Assembly (NCBI RefSeq): GCF_037392515.1
Contig: NC_090283.1
Location: 15,871,501-15,935,500, forward strand
Length of the DNA stretch: 64,000 nucleotides
Direction: 5' to 3'
Source: Haliotis asinina
Lineage: Eukaryota > Mollusca > Gastropoda > Lepetellida > Haliotidae
Under the pieces are notes generated by a model. The model was given only the letters and a program-made list of their open reading frames with translations, was not told the DNA's origin and did no database searches. Positions 22,096 through 33,808 of the stretch are shown here, piece by piece. Numbering within the stretch: position 1 is the first letter of the stretch; each line of letters begins with the position of its first letter. Made by a program: the position numbers and the translations under genes.

Positions 22096-23640
22096 AATTT
22101 ACTTCATGAAAAAGAAACAAAATCATAGACAGTTAGGTTTGATTGGTCTGTGGTCTGTAAGTATTTACTGACGACACAAATGTACTAAAGGTTGTACAAT
22201 GGCACATGCACCCACATCCATCCTTTAGTGTCACCCATCTGTTTCACTTAGTACCTGTGAGAACTGCAACGCCTACCCTTTCACATGTTACACTATTTTA
22301 CTGGTGCTTCGCTCAGTTGTTGAGGTTTTGAATTTATCTAAATATTCTATTTTGTGGCTGAAGCCCATCCCAACATGTAACACAGGTGTATTTTGTGAGG
22401 ACAGGTTAAAAACAATCTAGTTCGTCTTCATGCTGGGTCAGTTTTCAGATCATGATGGAGATGTTGATGAGATGTCTGAAGACTAGTTCTGTAATGTTGC
22501 AACCAGATGATTCGAATAGGAAAGATTTAACCTTGAAATAGTGTTTTATTTATATATTAAGGTGTACAAAAGACAACATAATTCAAATACATAATAATCA
22601 ATCACTATTTTCACAAATGGCAGACTGCATTGTTAAGGTTCACACATCAATAATATTTGAGGCTTAATTATGTTCAGTATTGTAATGAAGACTAATTAAT
22701 CTAATTAGATCAAAGCCACAATGTCTTTCCTGTAACAACAGTAATACATATATTTTCTTAAAAATACATTGATTCCTAAAGATATTGCTTTGTAAATTCT
22801 ACCTTACCTGTTATTTTGTTACACACACTTAAATATTTAGTTCTATGTTTGCATGTTTATGAAATAAACCTGATCAAAACTGTGTCAGATGAAAAGTGAA
22901 ATCTGCTGGTACTTTTCAATGTTCTTGATATCCCCTCAACTGTCTGTAATAAAAAAATATTGCACTGAAGGCAATTTGAAGAGAATATTTTGATATTTCT
23001 GATTGATTTCTGACAATGTCTTACTCTGTAGATCATAAAACATTTACTTTCAAGTCCTGTTGTATGAAAGACAGTATTGTTATGCTGAAGACACTCTATG
23101 TTATTGGAAAGAAACTATGTGAAATAAGTTTGAAAAACTACATAATTGTAACAAAAATCTTTGATCTATCTGTAATGAAAGAGAGAATTCTTTGCGTGTT
23201 ACCCTCAGAAGTATAGTAAGTGTTACATCATACATGTTATATCAATATCTCCAAATAAGGTGACTAACAATGACATGTTTGTTACAGAGAAGACGATTCG
23301 ATTGTATATTTAGTTAGGATAAGAATACATCAGTGGCACTGACGATAAGCTAGGTTCATATCAATCAGTTTCTAAAAGTATTGTTTTTACCAAACTTGTA
23401 GACCAAAATATATACTCTATATGTTAGAACTTTGCCTATATGTTAGCCTACATGCATGTCAGTGTTACTTGGAAAGACATTTCAGAACAAGTTAATGGAA
23501 GATAAAGAAGAATTAAAAAACTATAGACTTCATGCTTTAAATAAACAACAATTAAAGTAGCAGTTACCATGTTGAAATTTGTTTCTTTCAGGAACTCAGG
23601 AAAAATATTTAATGACAAGTTTGACAGTATTTGTCATGAA
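22096..23640. other. Non-coding stretch
   Basis: AT-rich, no coding block, no recognised repeat. It is upstream of the minus-strand zinc-finger gene, so distal regulatory sequence or untranslated exons could lie here unseen. Confidence 0.4.
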
Positions 23641-23835
23641 TTTATGAAACTGTCAAACAGGTTTACAAGTAACAAATGTATCAAAGTTTGGATTGCCATC
23701 CTCAAACTGTCAAACAGGTTTACAACTAGCAAAAGAATCCAAGTTTAGATCATCTGCCTCAAACTGTTAAACAGGCTAGCTACTAATAAAGTATCAAAGT
23801 TTTGATCATCTGCCTCAAGCTGCCAAAGTAACAAA
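23641..23835. repeat. Three-unit tandem repeat, about 64 bp
   Basis: Three decayed units share AACTGTCAAACAGG, ACTAGCAAA/AAGTAACAAA, ATCAAAGTTT and ATCTGCCTCAA. The third carries a TTAAACAGGCTAG variant. Confidence 0.75.
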
Positions 23836-23915
23836 TAAATGAACAAAATTAATCTCTGTATTTGTCATACCCATTTAGCCAGTTCTGAAAAACATACAGA
23901 AATAAATGTTTCACT

Positions 23916-24034
23916 GATTTGGGATGTTTGTTTATGTTGTTGCTGTAACTTTTCAATCCAAATCGAATTAAAACATGGGATGTTTGTTTTTGCTGTTGTT
24001 GAAAGTTTTTAATCCAAATCTAATTAAAACATAA
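23916..24034. repeat. Two-unit tandem repeat, about 60 bp
   Basis: Both units share GGGATGTTTGTTT, AATCCAAATC and AATTAAAACAT. The second differs by several substitutions. Confidence 0.8.
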
Positions 24035-25879
24035 CCATAGCCACAAATCAGAGGCAGGCAAACTTGTTTCAGTCGAAGTAAGAGCTCAGGTGAGTAGTAC
24101 ATCCTATTGATTATATCCTAATTAGAAGTATTTCAATTGTTAATGAAACTACCTTAATTGCTATTTGGAAATGTTAACGAATCAAATTGATTTTTAAGTC
24201 GATCAATCAGCCTTGTTGTTAAAGTTGAAGAAGATTACAACAAAGGACCTGTTTAAGTTTCCAGTGTGCCACACTCTGGCAATTAGCTCAGTTATCCATT
24301 GGCACAGTTGTGGTCTGTGGATGGGGAATTTGAAATGTCAAAGTCACCTGAAAGATTCTTCATGTCGTACTGTCCGCCCCAAATCCGATACATCATGAAA
24401 CAAGTGTAAATTATGACCGAATGAACCCCAGCAAATTATGAATGAATGAGCTTGAGTAAATTATTTTTGTAAATTATGAGAACCTGTGTTAATTAAGTAA
24501 ATTATGAACTATAGGTATTGCCAGGACATGAAAACTTGGCTACGTGCTTGGCTTTTACTATGCCATTAGCATTTCATTAACGTTATGATGATATTATGTT
24601 TCAGTGCTATATGTGTCAATGTACAATCTTTCCAAACAAATTTTTCTGTGTGGTCTATATGACTAGGAATAAGGACCTTTGACTTTTTGGCCATGGCCCA
24701 TTTGACATTCACCTCGGCCCTTTTTGACTTTGCACTTCTCGGCCATTTTGCCCTTCGGTCCTTTGGACTAGTAACCCTACACCAGTTTAATACAAGCCAA
24801 TAGTAACAATTTGAATCTATGCTGGTATATGTAAAACAACATTTTTCTTAAGTTGAATAAAATCCTGAGATTGAAATGTTCAGTTGACAAGGCAAAATTA
24901 CTAGGACTCCAATCTCAATGACACGTTTTGTGATTTACATCTTCGTTAAAAGTGACATTCATCGGTAAATTTTCACTGCAAACAAACTTTAAACCAGGAA
25001 GGCTGGCAGGGTATGATGATACCGAAACACGTATCAGAACTATATCTACGTCGTCCACTGTGGTATCTTGACTGTAAGCAATGTAATTTTACTCTCAAAC
25101 CTTCATGGTACATCCCCAGTGCTTGTAAGATTTACCTGGAAATTGCTCGTTTGGTGTCAACTATTTCTTTCTGGGTTGTTGTCAACCCAAACAAGTGACG
25201 TAAAATTGTTTTCTAACTGACCTTCACCTTAACACAGATGAAAACGAGACTGCCGCCAAAAAGACGGACACGCACCGGCGCTGTGATGATTTAACACATG
25301 CAAGCAGCATAGAACTGGAGTGAAAAAAAAGACTCCAAAATGAGATTTAATCTGCAGATAGATATAATATCTTGCCTTTTAAGATGCCTAACCTTGTGTC
25401 TCAATATATGGTAACTCGAAGAAGAATAAATAATTACACACGCAAATTATTTCTTTACTCGATTCCTAACTCAAAGATCGCTTGATCAACGTACAGGGTA
25501 AACCTGATAAATATGAACACGGAGAATCATACGTTAATCATCGAGATAGTACTGCTAAACGCGTCGTTGGCAGAGGTACTACTATCTAATACAGGTAAGT
25601 TTCCATGTACAGAGACGTACCGAAATGAACATGGAATTAAGAAACGCACCCGGTAACCTACGAGTCGGGCGAGTCCATATTCCTTAGCCCCCAAACCGTA
25701 ACCGTACAAGTTCTTTGCTTGAAAGTGGTATTGTACATACATTCTACCATGACTATGCGAAATACTCGAATTTGATCGAGCAGTCAATAAGATCAAACAC
25801 CTGGTCTTCGATTTCAAATGAAATTTGGGGACTATCAATTCGACCAAACATTCGTACATATATATTCGCTTATCTCCTT
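24035..25879. other. Non-coding stretch
   Basis: No coding signal. At 24665-24780 the phrases ggcccatttgac, ggccctttttgac, ggccattttgccc recur and resemble aaatggcccatggcc near 36195, suggesting an old low-copy repeat. Confidence 0.4.
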
Positions 25880-26356
25880 TATAACTTTCTATTACCCAAA
25901 ACTGTTAGAGCCTGAATTTTATATCACACACTTGCAAGATAAAGGTCTGATGAGGGCGTTTTGTAAATTACGAATAGGTTTCCGTGATCTGAGAGTTAAT
26001 CATGTACGTAAATCCAAAAGAGACTAGCCAGATCTAAGTGTATCCATTTGTAGACACTGTAATCTAGGGTATATTGAAAATAAATTTCATATATTGTTTG
26101 TGTGCACAATGTACTCCGACTTAAGAGCCAAATATCTGCCATTTATTTCATTGCCTGTTACAGATAAGCACACACTGTCCAATCTTATCAATGCTAGAAA
26201 TATTGATGTTATTAAAGCAACCGCATTGTACTTAAAACATGTATTCAAAGCAAGAACTGTAAATCACAACAAGTGACCTGCATAAAATGTACCTGTATTT
26301 GTACTGTAGGCCTCAAGGCCCTAAATACTGAATAAACAGAATTGAATTGAATTGAA
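25880..26356 (+). pseudogene. LINE (non-LTR retrotransposon) 3' end fragment
   Basis: Translated pieces in two frames give the C-terminal tail of a non-LTR reverse-transcriptase protein: FCKLRIGFRDLRVNH, then a Cys/His knuckle CRHCNLGYIENKFHILFVC and YSDLRAKYLPF. A stop and frame change lie near 26020. The 3' end has AATAAA followed by GAATT repeats (26330-26356), the usual tail of such elements. Only the last 150 or so residues remain. Confidence 0.75.
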
Positions 26357-26432
26357 TACTACCCAAAACTATCGATATTTGTTCGTCAAATTGTGAATGT
26401 TTGATTGACATTATTAGAAGTTGTTAAGTAAC

Positions 26433-26579
26433 AAGAGAGTAAGATTCTTTATCATGTTTATGGATAACAACTTCTTTATTACATATGATGCGACGTTTAG
26501 ATCCTTATACCGTCGTCAAGCCGAAACGTCGCATCATATGTAATAAAGAAGTTGTTATCCATACAGAATCTTACTCTTA
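26433..26579. repeat. Foldback (palindromic MITE-like) element
   Basis: Arms of about 60 bp read agagagtaagattct ... GGATAACAACTTCTTTATT ... ATGATGCGACGTTT on the left and the complement on the right, with a loop of about 25 bp near 26510. No coding capacity. The left flank (26402-26432) also resembles that of the 56.17-kb relative, so the repeat is larger than the palindrome. Confidence 0.85.
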
Positions 26580-27111
26580 AATTGTGAGTTATATTGTACA
26601 TGGCGAAATATCAGTGCATGTTTGTTCACCGTGCAATCAGATGCATCTCACACACCAGCAGCTCCGATCAAGAAAACTGCACACAATATAAAATGACTCG
26701 TCCAGGATATTCCTATTTTTAAGTGGCATACATATATGCTCTATATTGACAGACTATACTTAGCATTCCAGCAGACCCCTTAAATTCACTGACGAGAAGC
26801 GATCTTGCTCTCGTCTCTTCATTTTTGCATACATTTGATAATGAAACTGAGCTTGGCTATCGACTGAGAATGTACATTTTCGCTACGACCTGTCCTTGTG
26901 AAACATACATAAAAGATCGTACGCCCAAAATATCAACTCGATCCGTACCTTGAGACGTACAACTAAATCCCTATTAAATATTTGCAAAAATATCGACGTG
27001 AGCAAGTAATATGAATTATTTCATTCAGGCGTACTCTTTGCATGTTGATTTTAGTGCATCTATTGAGCCGACACTTGGTGACTGAGTATACTAACGATTC
27101 ATATATTCACT

Positions 27112-27440
27112 TATTACTGTAGTGTAATATTTTTACGGCAATATTTCACTAGTGTGGTACATCTAGACGTATGACGTCTCGGTTTACATGACGTCGCAAT
27201 GCTAGTGCCGCTGTCACAACAGTACGAGGCCTCACTTGACTCGCGGAAAGCAAAAGTCCACTGTAGGCAGCGTAGCCGCAGTTTGTGTTGAGCAGCAATA
27301 CAGAATACTAAACTCGCTTCAGTGAAATACCATTTTTATTAAACTAGTGAGAGATTTAGTATCAAACTCGCATACCAAATCGTTCACTCGTTCAGTTAAA
27401 ATGGTCTTACAGGGAAGGTCGTTTAGTATCCTCTATTTAT
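27112..27440 (-). repeat. Dispersed repeat, inverted relative of 8942-9210
   Basis: Reverse complement shows the same ordered landmarks as the 8.9-kb copy. The CRE-like palindromes are degraded here (TGACGTCT and TGACGTCG). Confidence 0.7.
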
Positions 27441-27751
27441 TATTTCTTGTGGGACAGAAAAATGTGAGATTGGTTATAAGGAGTAGTTCACAAAGTATAT
27501 TTTTTTTCAGCTGCGTCGACACAACAAGATACCATGTACTGAAAATAATATATTGTTATTACATTTGCAAAAGCGTGAATGATACAATAAATTGGTTCAC
27601 TAAAACAAGTTTTAACATTTAACATTTAGCATTTCGTGGCACATTGTGTTCGCAAATTCCAAGCATCCCCTTGAATTAATATTAAGTGGTCAATCCATTG
27701 TTCTTGTTAATGTTAATATCTTTCTTTCTTGGCCAAATTACAATATGTCTA

Positions 27752-27950
27752 CCAGTGAAGATCCCGGTTAGATAGTCTGCGGAGAAGATTAACGAGATCA
27801 GACTCGCAGACGTTGTTGAAGCACATCATCACAGGTCGATACACATGACATAAATCGATGGATTGTCTGGTCCAGGCTCACTTATTTTCAGACCCCCTAC
27901 ATTTTGCGTGAATATTCACCAGTGCGTCGCTAAACAACAAACAAAACATA
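27752..27950 (+). mobile_element. Degenerate SINE-A
   Basis: accagtgaagatcccggtta start, then GATCAGACTCGCAGACG, GGATTGTCTGGTCCAGGCTC, TTATTTTCAGACC and a degraded tail. An old copy. Confidence 0.7.
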
Positions 27951-30669
27951 TAGTTGCAATGAACAGCCGTTCTCTTTGTTTGTTTGCTTAATATCTCAAT
28001 CGGGTACATTCGATCCGCAAGACAAACTCCTATAAGGAAGCAGGGCGTGAAAAGACAATCAGGTGATTGGGATGAGTGATCAATTCACTGACCATAACGA
28101 CACTATCTATTGTCTGTTGGTCGTATCTCGCATGGATTCAGGTTATTGGGGACCTTTACCCCCAAATCACGGTAACAAACCGTCCCCAAATTAGGATCAT
28201 ACATGTATTGATTAAAACAGTATTCACCCCCTCACTGACAGAAAGTGTTCAAATAGTCGTATTGGTTGAAAACTATGGGACACACAGATCAGTATTTCGT
28301 CCACTACAATAATTTTGTAAATACACGCAACAGGAATGGGTTTTTTGGTTATTAATATGCATGACGCTGAGCTAAATCATATTGTGCCCAATCTCGCCAC
28401 GTGGAGTGGTCTGGACATGTCGTCGTAGAGATCAATATCGAGACAGTTTCTGCGAATTCGTTGTTGAGTTCCTGATTCGTTTTATATGTCCGATACGTAC
28501 ATTTCTATAACAACCATTGCAGTAAAATTCACACCTTCTAAAAATAGTAACGGCGGTCGAGGTGGAAAGCTCGACCCCGTCCTGTTAGAGACTCACGCCT
28601 CCCCCTAACCCTCAACAAACACTCAGTGGTTCACAGGCTCACGAGAGGCAATGTCAGCGCAGACGAGAATTTGAAAAATCAATACAGACGCCCAAATGTA
28701 TAATGTATGAAACAGACGATAGCTGTGAAATTGTGCCCTGTACATGGGTTTTCAAACTCGAAATATACCTTTCCCCGTACACATGCCTTTATTCGTTCAG
28801 TAGTTGATCAGTAAGTATTCGTTTCCGATGTCCAAATTAAGGGGTCATATATTCGCCATCTTCCCTGACCATATTAGGCAGCATAGACGAATGCTCCAAA
28901 TTCGCATTTCAAGTGATCGCCGTTTCGAAAAACAAAAATCAACCAGTGGTAGTGGTGGGCAGATATTCACGACAACGAATAACATTTCAGAATCAACAGC
29001 ATGGAGTAAAACGTTCGCTAGATCAATACAAACAAGAACGACTTGAATATACCCACCTCATTGTCTTTTGTCTTCGACAGCCGTGATCGTTTTCCGTGCA
29101 CAATACACTTCAACATTTACAACTCACCAGGTTGAAACGAGAGTTACCTGCCCTTAGATAGAAGGCTGGAATCGTGAAAGAAAACAGATGTGAGAATTAT
29201 TAATTGTTATTTCCAAGACGTTTGTTTCTAATTAGTATTTGAAAACAAAGGTAATGAATTGTTCATATCTTACGTTTGTCGAAGGTATGACTTTCATTTA
29301 CGCGTGGAATTAAAGTGTTACGTGCGCTGAGGGTTTGCAGACGACGCATTCGTGGAATGATAAGTCATCTGGAGAATCAAACATCGGATGTGGATACTCC
29401 TCGGAATAGCGTTCTTATCGCTGTTATTTTTTACGTCTGTGGACTCATTAAACACAAGCTGCTTTTCAATGTACGGCTATACTAAATTATGTAATAAATT
29501 TACCGAAGTCGCTTTCAAATAGCTGTAAAATTTATCTGACACAGAGCAGGAAATTTTTAATTCACTCAAGTAGGAACTATATGTACATGCCTACTTAAGA
29601 AATAACCCTGGAACATGCAGATATATGATTAAAATAATCTGAAAAAAAATCTTTTAGCATTTTCTCAAGTCAGTTGATTTCCTAGAGCTGAGAACAAGAT
29701 GAGGATAGGCGATAGAGTTTAGGAGGGGATGAAGCACAGGCTATCGTTTTGTTATGTGTATATGATTTGAGATATGTGAAAGCTCCAAGAATTTGACAAG
29801 TTGTCCAGTGTGTTTGCTAAGCACGATGTGTAGGCTGACATTTATGAGACAGTAAAGCACTGAAATGTACCAACAGAAATTCAGTTTCCAGAAAGTTACA
29901 TGCATGGCTTGCTGCCAGGCATCCCATTGTCTTCTTGTTTGTAAAAATGTAACTTTGCTTCAGAGGTTTTCATGACAATACTTTTGTAACATTCTTACAC
30001 TAACTGATGACTCAAATTTAAAGTTCAATGACTTGGTGGTATACAATCTCACCATTAAAGGTTAATGAGTGTTGCTGAACACATACAGCCTGGATTTGAT
30101 TTACTCAGTGGAAGCCCAAGTGCCTGATCAGCGTGGATATATTAACAGTGTCTGCTTTTAAAATGGCACAGTCACTTGAGCACAGTATATGATAAGACCG
30201 CAGCTATAGTCAAGTGAGTGAGTAAATACTTATCGTGGTGTCGGCAATATTTCAGCCATATCATGACAAGGACAATTAATAATTACTTTTTAGGTCAATA
30301 AAATTAGAAATTACAACCCTGTTGATGAAGAACTGTAAAACTACCTGTGCAGGTATAGTCTAGTGGACAGAGCATCTGGAAAGTTAAATGTCCTCATTTT
30401 CATTTCCTCCAAAAGACATTACATGATGGTACTTAATGTTACCCTGCCTGTTGCTTGTTGTTGTTAGGGAACAACACAGTCAGCGTCAGTTTTTGCAAAG
30501 TACCGGCATGATTCATGGCTGTTACAAGCAGACCCCACGCACACACTCACACCCAAACAAACCCATGTTTTCCAATTGTGAGGTGTGATTACAACAATCT
30601 TGGCCTGGACTTTAAGCCCCATGTTACCTGGCCAGCACTGGTAAACAGTAAGGCTGTTGTGATTCACTC
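27951..30669. other. Non-coding stretch between the divergent zinc-finger genes
   Basis: Stops in all frames, no domain, no clear repeat. A small GC-richer patch lies near 28548-28640. A ttcattta-rich region near 29180-29560 holds nothing I can name. Confidence 0.4.
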
Positions 30670-30670
30670 A

Positions 30671-30840
30671 GGGCGGTTGGGTAGCCTAGTGGTTAGAGCG
30701 CTTGCTCGTCACGACGAAGATCCGAGTTCGATTCCCCACATGGGTACAATGTGTGAAGTCCATTTTCTGGTGTCCCCTGCTGTGATATTTGCTGGAATAT
30801 TGCTTAAACTGGTGTAAAGCTAAACGCTGTGTTTCACTCA
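30671..30840 (+). mobile_element. SINE-B (tRNA-derived)
   Basis: Box A-like gtagcctagtggttagagcg at 30681-30700 and box B-like AGTTCGATTCC follow a GGGCGGTTG head. The body has CAATGTGTGAAGTCC and TGTCCCCTGCTGTGATATTT, and a tail ending TTTCACTCA. It resembles a tRNA at first sight but has no mature tRNA fold. Confidence 0.85.
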
Positions 30841-31604
30841 TATGCCTGTTGAATTGGACCATAGGCTTCATGAATTCAATGAATTATTAGAATTTAGTAC
30901 TCATGATTCTTTTATAAAGGTGTTTTATTCCTTGACTTGGATGTCATTTATGGAAATGACATATCCGAAATGGAATATATCAATGTTTGTTGTTGACGTA
31001 CATATTGGACAACATATAAACCCCTTCAGTGCATTTATTCGCAATATTTACGATTAGCAGAGTTGAATATTTGTTAATTTTTATATAGAGAACTGTTTAC
31101 TTGAACATATGAGTTATTGATGGGATGATAGTTAACACTCTTGTCTCTTAAGTTAGCCTTTATTTAATGTATCTCTTCATTGTCCTGTTAAATTCAAATT
31201 CAAATTCGCTGTCTACATGGTCAACATGACAGGTATCTGTTTCTTATTGTTTCTTTGTATATAGTAGATACCGAATAACACATGAACTGTTGACATATTC
31301 AACACATCAACAGTTGATTGGTTGGTCAGTTTATGTTGTTGTTCAGTATTAGTTATTGTATTTGTCATTATTCGTGTTTGCACCGAGTGTTCATGATGTG
31401 TATCATTTTTGCCGCACAGTTGATTTGTTGCAGCTCTGAATGTAGTAAGTAGACTATGAAACCTTTAGTCAGTTGTCGTATTTGTGATATGCTGAGTGAG
31501 TTGATAAAATACTAAAGCTGTAGACATTTGTCAATATGAATCTAATGTGTGAAATTTATGTGAAAGAGGATTTTCTTGAATATAGCTCTGTTCACCTAGC
31601 AGTA
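30841..31604. other. Non-coding stretch
   Basis: AT-rich, short frames only, no recognised repeat. Confidence 0.4.
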
Positions 31605-31692
31605 GACCAGTGAAGGTCCGTAGTAGAATAGGTCTTCAGCACCCCATGCTTGCCATAAAAGGCAAGAATGCTTGTCGTAAGAGGCGACTAAC
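31605..31692 (+). mobile_element. SINE-A 5' fragment
   Basis: accagtgaaggtccg, GAATAGGTCTTCAGCA, CCCATGCTTGCCATAAAAGG and CTTGTCGTAAGAGGCGACTAAC are present; the rest is missing. A 3'-truncated SINE is unusual, so a later deletion is likely. Confidence 0.75.
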
Positions 31693-31983
31693 TCACCCAG
31701 CAGTAAATGGGTACCGGGTAGGAAGAAATGACAATAATGTTACTGTCAGTCTGTCAGCAACTCACAGACTGCTTTGGTTGTATACTCCTCAGGAAGCATT
31801 TGAAATATTGAGTGTACTCTAGGTGTATGACCAGGTGTGTTGATAATGATGGGCTTAGAAAGTACATGGCATACATGAGATTATGTGCTTGAGCACAGAT
31901 TATTGCTGTTGTACACACAGGTTATTACTTTTTATTTATTTTTATTTTTTTTCATTTTTCTTATTAGTTGGTAGTTCCAATTA

Positions 31984-32132
31984 GGAGTGAGTGAGTATGG
32001 TTTTATGTTGCTTGTAGCAGTATTCCTGCTAAATCATGGGTACACCAAAAATGGACTTTACACATTCTCCTAAGTGGGGAATCAAACCCAGGCATTTGTC
32101 ATGACAAGTAAACACTTGAACCACTGTCTTTC
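31984..32132 (-). mobile_element. SINE-B, antisense, abutting zinc-finger exon 1
   Basis: Reverse complement reads CAGTGGTTCAAGTG (box A region), GGGTTTGATTCCCC (box B), GAATGTGTAAAGTCC and a tail ending ATACTCACTC. Its tRNA-like end stops about 25 bp before the acceptor of exon 1 at 32157. Confidence 0.75.
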
Positions 32133-32157
32133 TATATCTAATTAATTCTTTTTTCAG

Positions 32158-32441
32158 TGTGTGATTGCTGAGCTGAGTTGAGCTGTAGGGCCTGGTTGTC
32201 ATGGATGATGAAGCCACAACTCACCATGGCAACAGGAAACACAGGGTGAAAGGAACATTAAAAGACACTGAAAAAGAACAAGCAATTCCCCATGGTTGTG
32301 TTGACTTTGAGGCGGAATTCGAAAAGATTGCCCATGAGAGAGAAGCTCGAGATAAGCTACAGAAGAAGTATGACAAGTTGAAAAGAATATACCTAAAGTT
32401 GCAGCAGAAGTACCTAGAGAAGGAGGAGCAGCGAAAACAAG
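32158..32441 (+). CDS. C2H2 zinc-finger protein, exon 1 (coiled coil)
   Basis: The exon begins after ttcttttttcag and ends at CAAG|GTTGGC. The first 43 bases are 5' untranslated and the ATG is at 32201, giving 80 codons plus one base. The segment FEAEFEKIAHEREARDKLQK and the following 25 residues form a highly charged helix with heptad-like spacing. This is probably a coiled coil for self-association. It aligns with exon 1 of the minus-strand gene (shared D-E-F-K-A pattern and KL..Y..L). Reading past the donor meets a stop after an unrelated tail, which supports the splice. Any upstream exon and the promoter are not identified. Confidence 0.8.
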
Positions 32442-33808
32442 GTTGGCTCAGGATGTTATTAAATAATAGGGCTTTAACATCAGTTAAGATGTGGTGTTTT
32501 AACAATATGATGTATGATTTTGAATTTCTATTGATGTAGGATTATGCACTTCCTGAAAGGTTTGTTTACTGACACTTCTCATTGTATAGTTTGGCAATCA
32601 AATATCACACAATAAACATTAACATGAGATTCATATTAGAAACAGTAATAGCCGCTTATATGGCAGTCATATATAGGCGCATTACCTGCTCCTGGTTCTG
32701 CATACATTACTATTCACGGTCACAGGACACTATCGTACCTTCAAATAATTTTTAAACTCCCTGGGGATTATACAGCCATGTTTCCTGTTAAGTGAAATGA
32801 ACTAAACACTGATATTGCCAGAACATCCTCATGGGTAACCACAGCTTGGTAACCTGAGACAGTGTGGATCTAAGAACCTTGACAAAGGAAAATATGCAAA
32901 TGTGTACATCTTTGGAGCAGACCCTAGATTGCACTGTTGTACTCTCACAGTCCATAGCTACAATGAACATGCATTTAGAGCTTGTGTTTCCTACCTCAGA
33001 AACTGTCGTGAAGTATTTACAAACACACACACACACACAAGAAAAATCCCAAACAAAAAACAAACAAACAGTAAAACAGACAAACAAAAAACAAACAAAC
33101 AGAACATTAAATATCCCCATCCTATCAAAGTTTCTCCTAAATTGTCTGATTCCAAGCTACAATGTTAGGCCCTTTTCTTGTGCCCCTGATGTGATGTTGT
33201 TGGATTAATGCATTACTGCTGTAAAAACCCACCTTCCTGAGAAGAGGACTAAGTTGAAGGAAAAACAGCTACGCAACTGTGGATTTAATGGCCAAGGGTG
33301 CGGAGGTTCTTGTGGGCTACCCCAATTTTGAAATGGAATGCTAATAGTAAATCTAAAAGATTTTAGCTATGTGGCAGCTAGCATCGCCAACATAATTGTT
33401 ACTAGCCAAAGAATGCTGAGGCCAAAATGACAGAAACTTTGCAACTCGAACAACGCTTGGGGTCACATATGGGAGGGAACGCCTCCAGACGTAGCTGTGT
33501 AATTGTTAATCTAAAATTAATGCTAAGACCCAAATGACGGAAATGTCGCAACCCGTCCAACGCTGAGGGTAAAAAATGGGAGCGAATGCCACCAGACACA
33601 GCAGTGTAATTGCTAAATCTCTAATTAATGCTAAGGCCCAAATGACAGAAACATTGCAGGTGTAAATGGAAGTGAATGCTGCCAGTCCCCGAAACTTAAC
33701 TGTTACTAGATTACCTGGAACTTTAAACACATCTGTTTAATGAACATAATATGTTGTTTCACAGTTTGCCTTCCAACGTCTTGTGTGATTCAAGAGTTTT
33801 AGTTTCAG
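32442..33808 (+). other. Intron of the plus-strand zinc-finger gene
   Basis: 1,367 bp, GT at 32442-32443 and AG at 33807-33808 preceded by gttttagtttc. It joins phase-1 ends (CAA G | GC AAA). It contains an A/C-rich microsatellite at 33022-33105 and a tandem repeat at 33412-33700. A short frame at its 3' end from 33751 is open into exon 2 but would replace the coiled coil, so I treat it as intronic. Confidence 0.75.
33412..33700. repeat. Intronic tandem repeat, about 108 bp, 2.6 units
   Basis: Units at about 33412, 33521 and 33629 each begin ATGCT(G/A)AGGCC-like and share CAAATGACAGAAA, CAACGCT, GGGAG..GAATGC and GTGTAATTG. The third is truncated. Confidence 0.8.

Noticed and set aside
33751..33808. 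ATG at 33751 as the start of the zinc-finger protein
   Set aside because: The phase-1 match between 32441 and 33809 and the shared layout with the paralogue favour a spliced coiled-coil start; an alternative promoter cannot be excluded.
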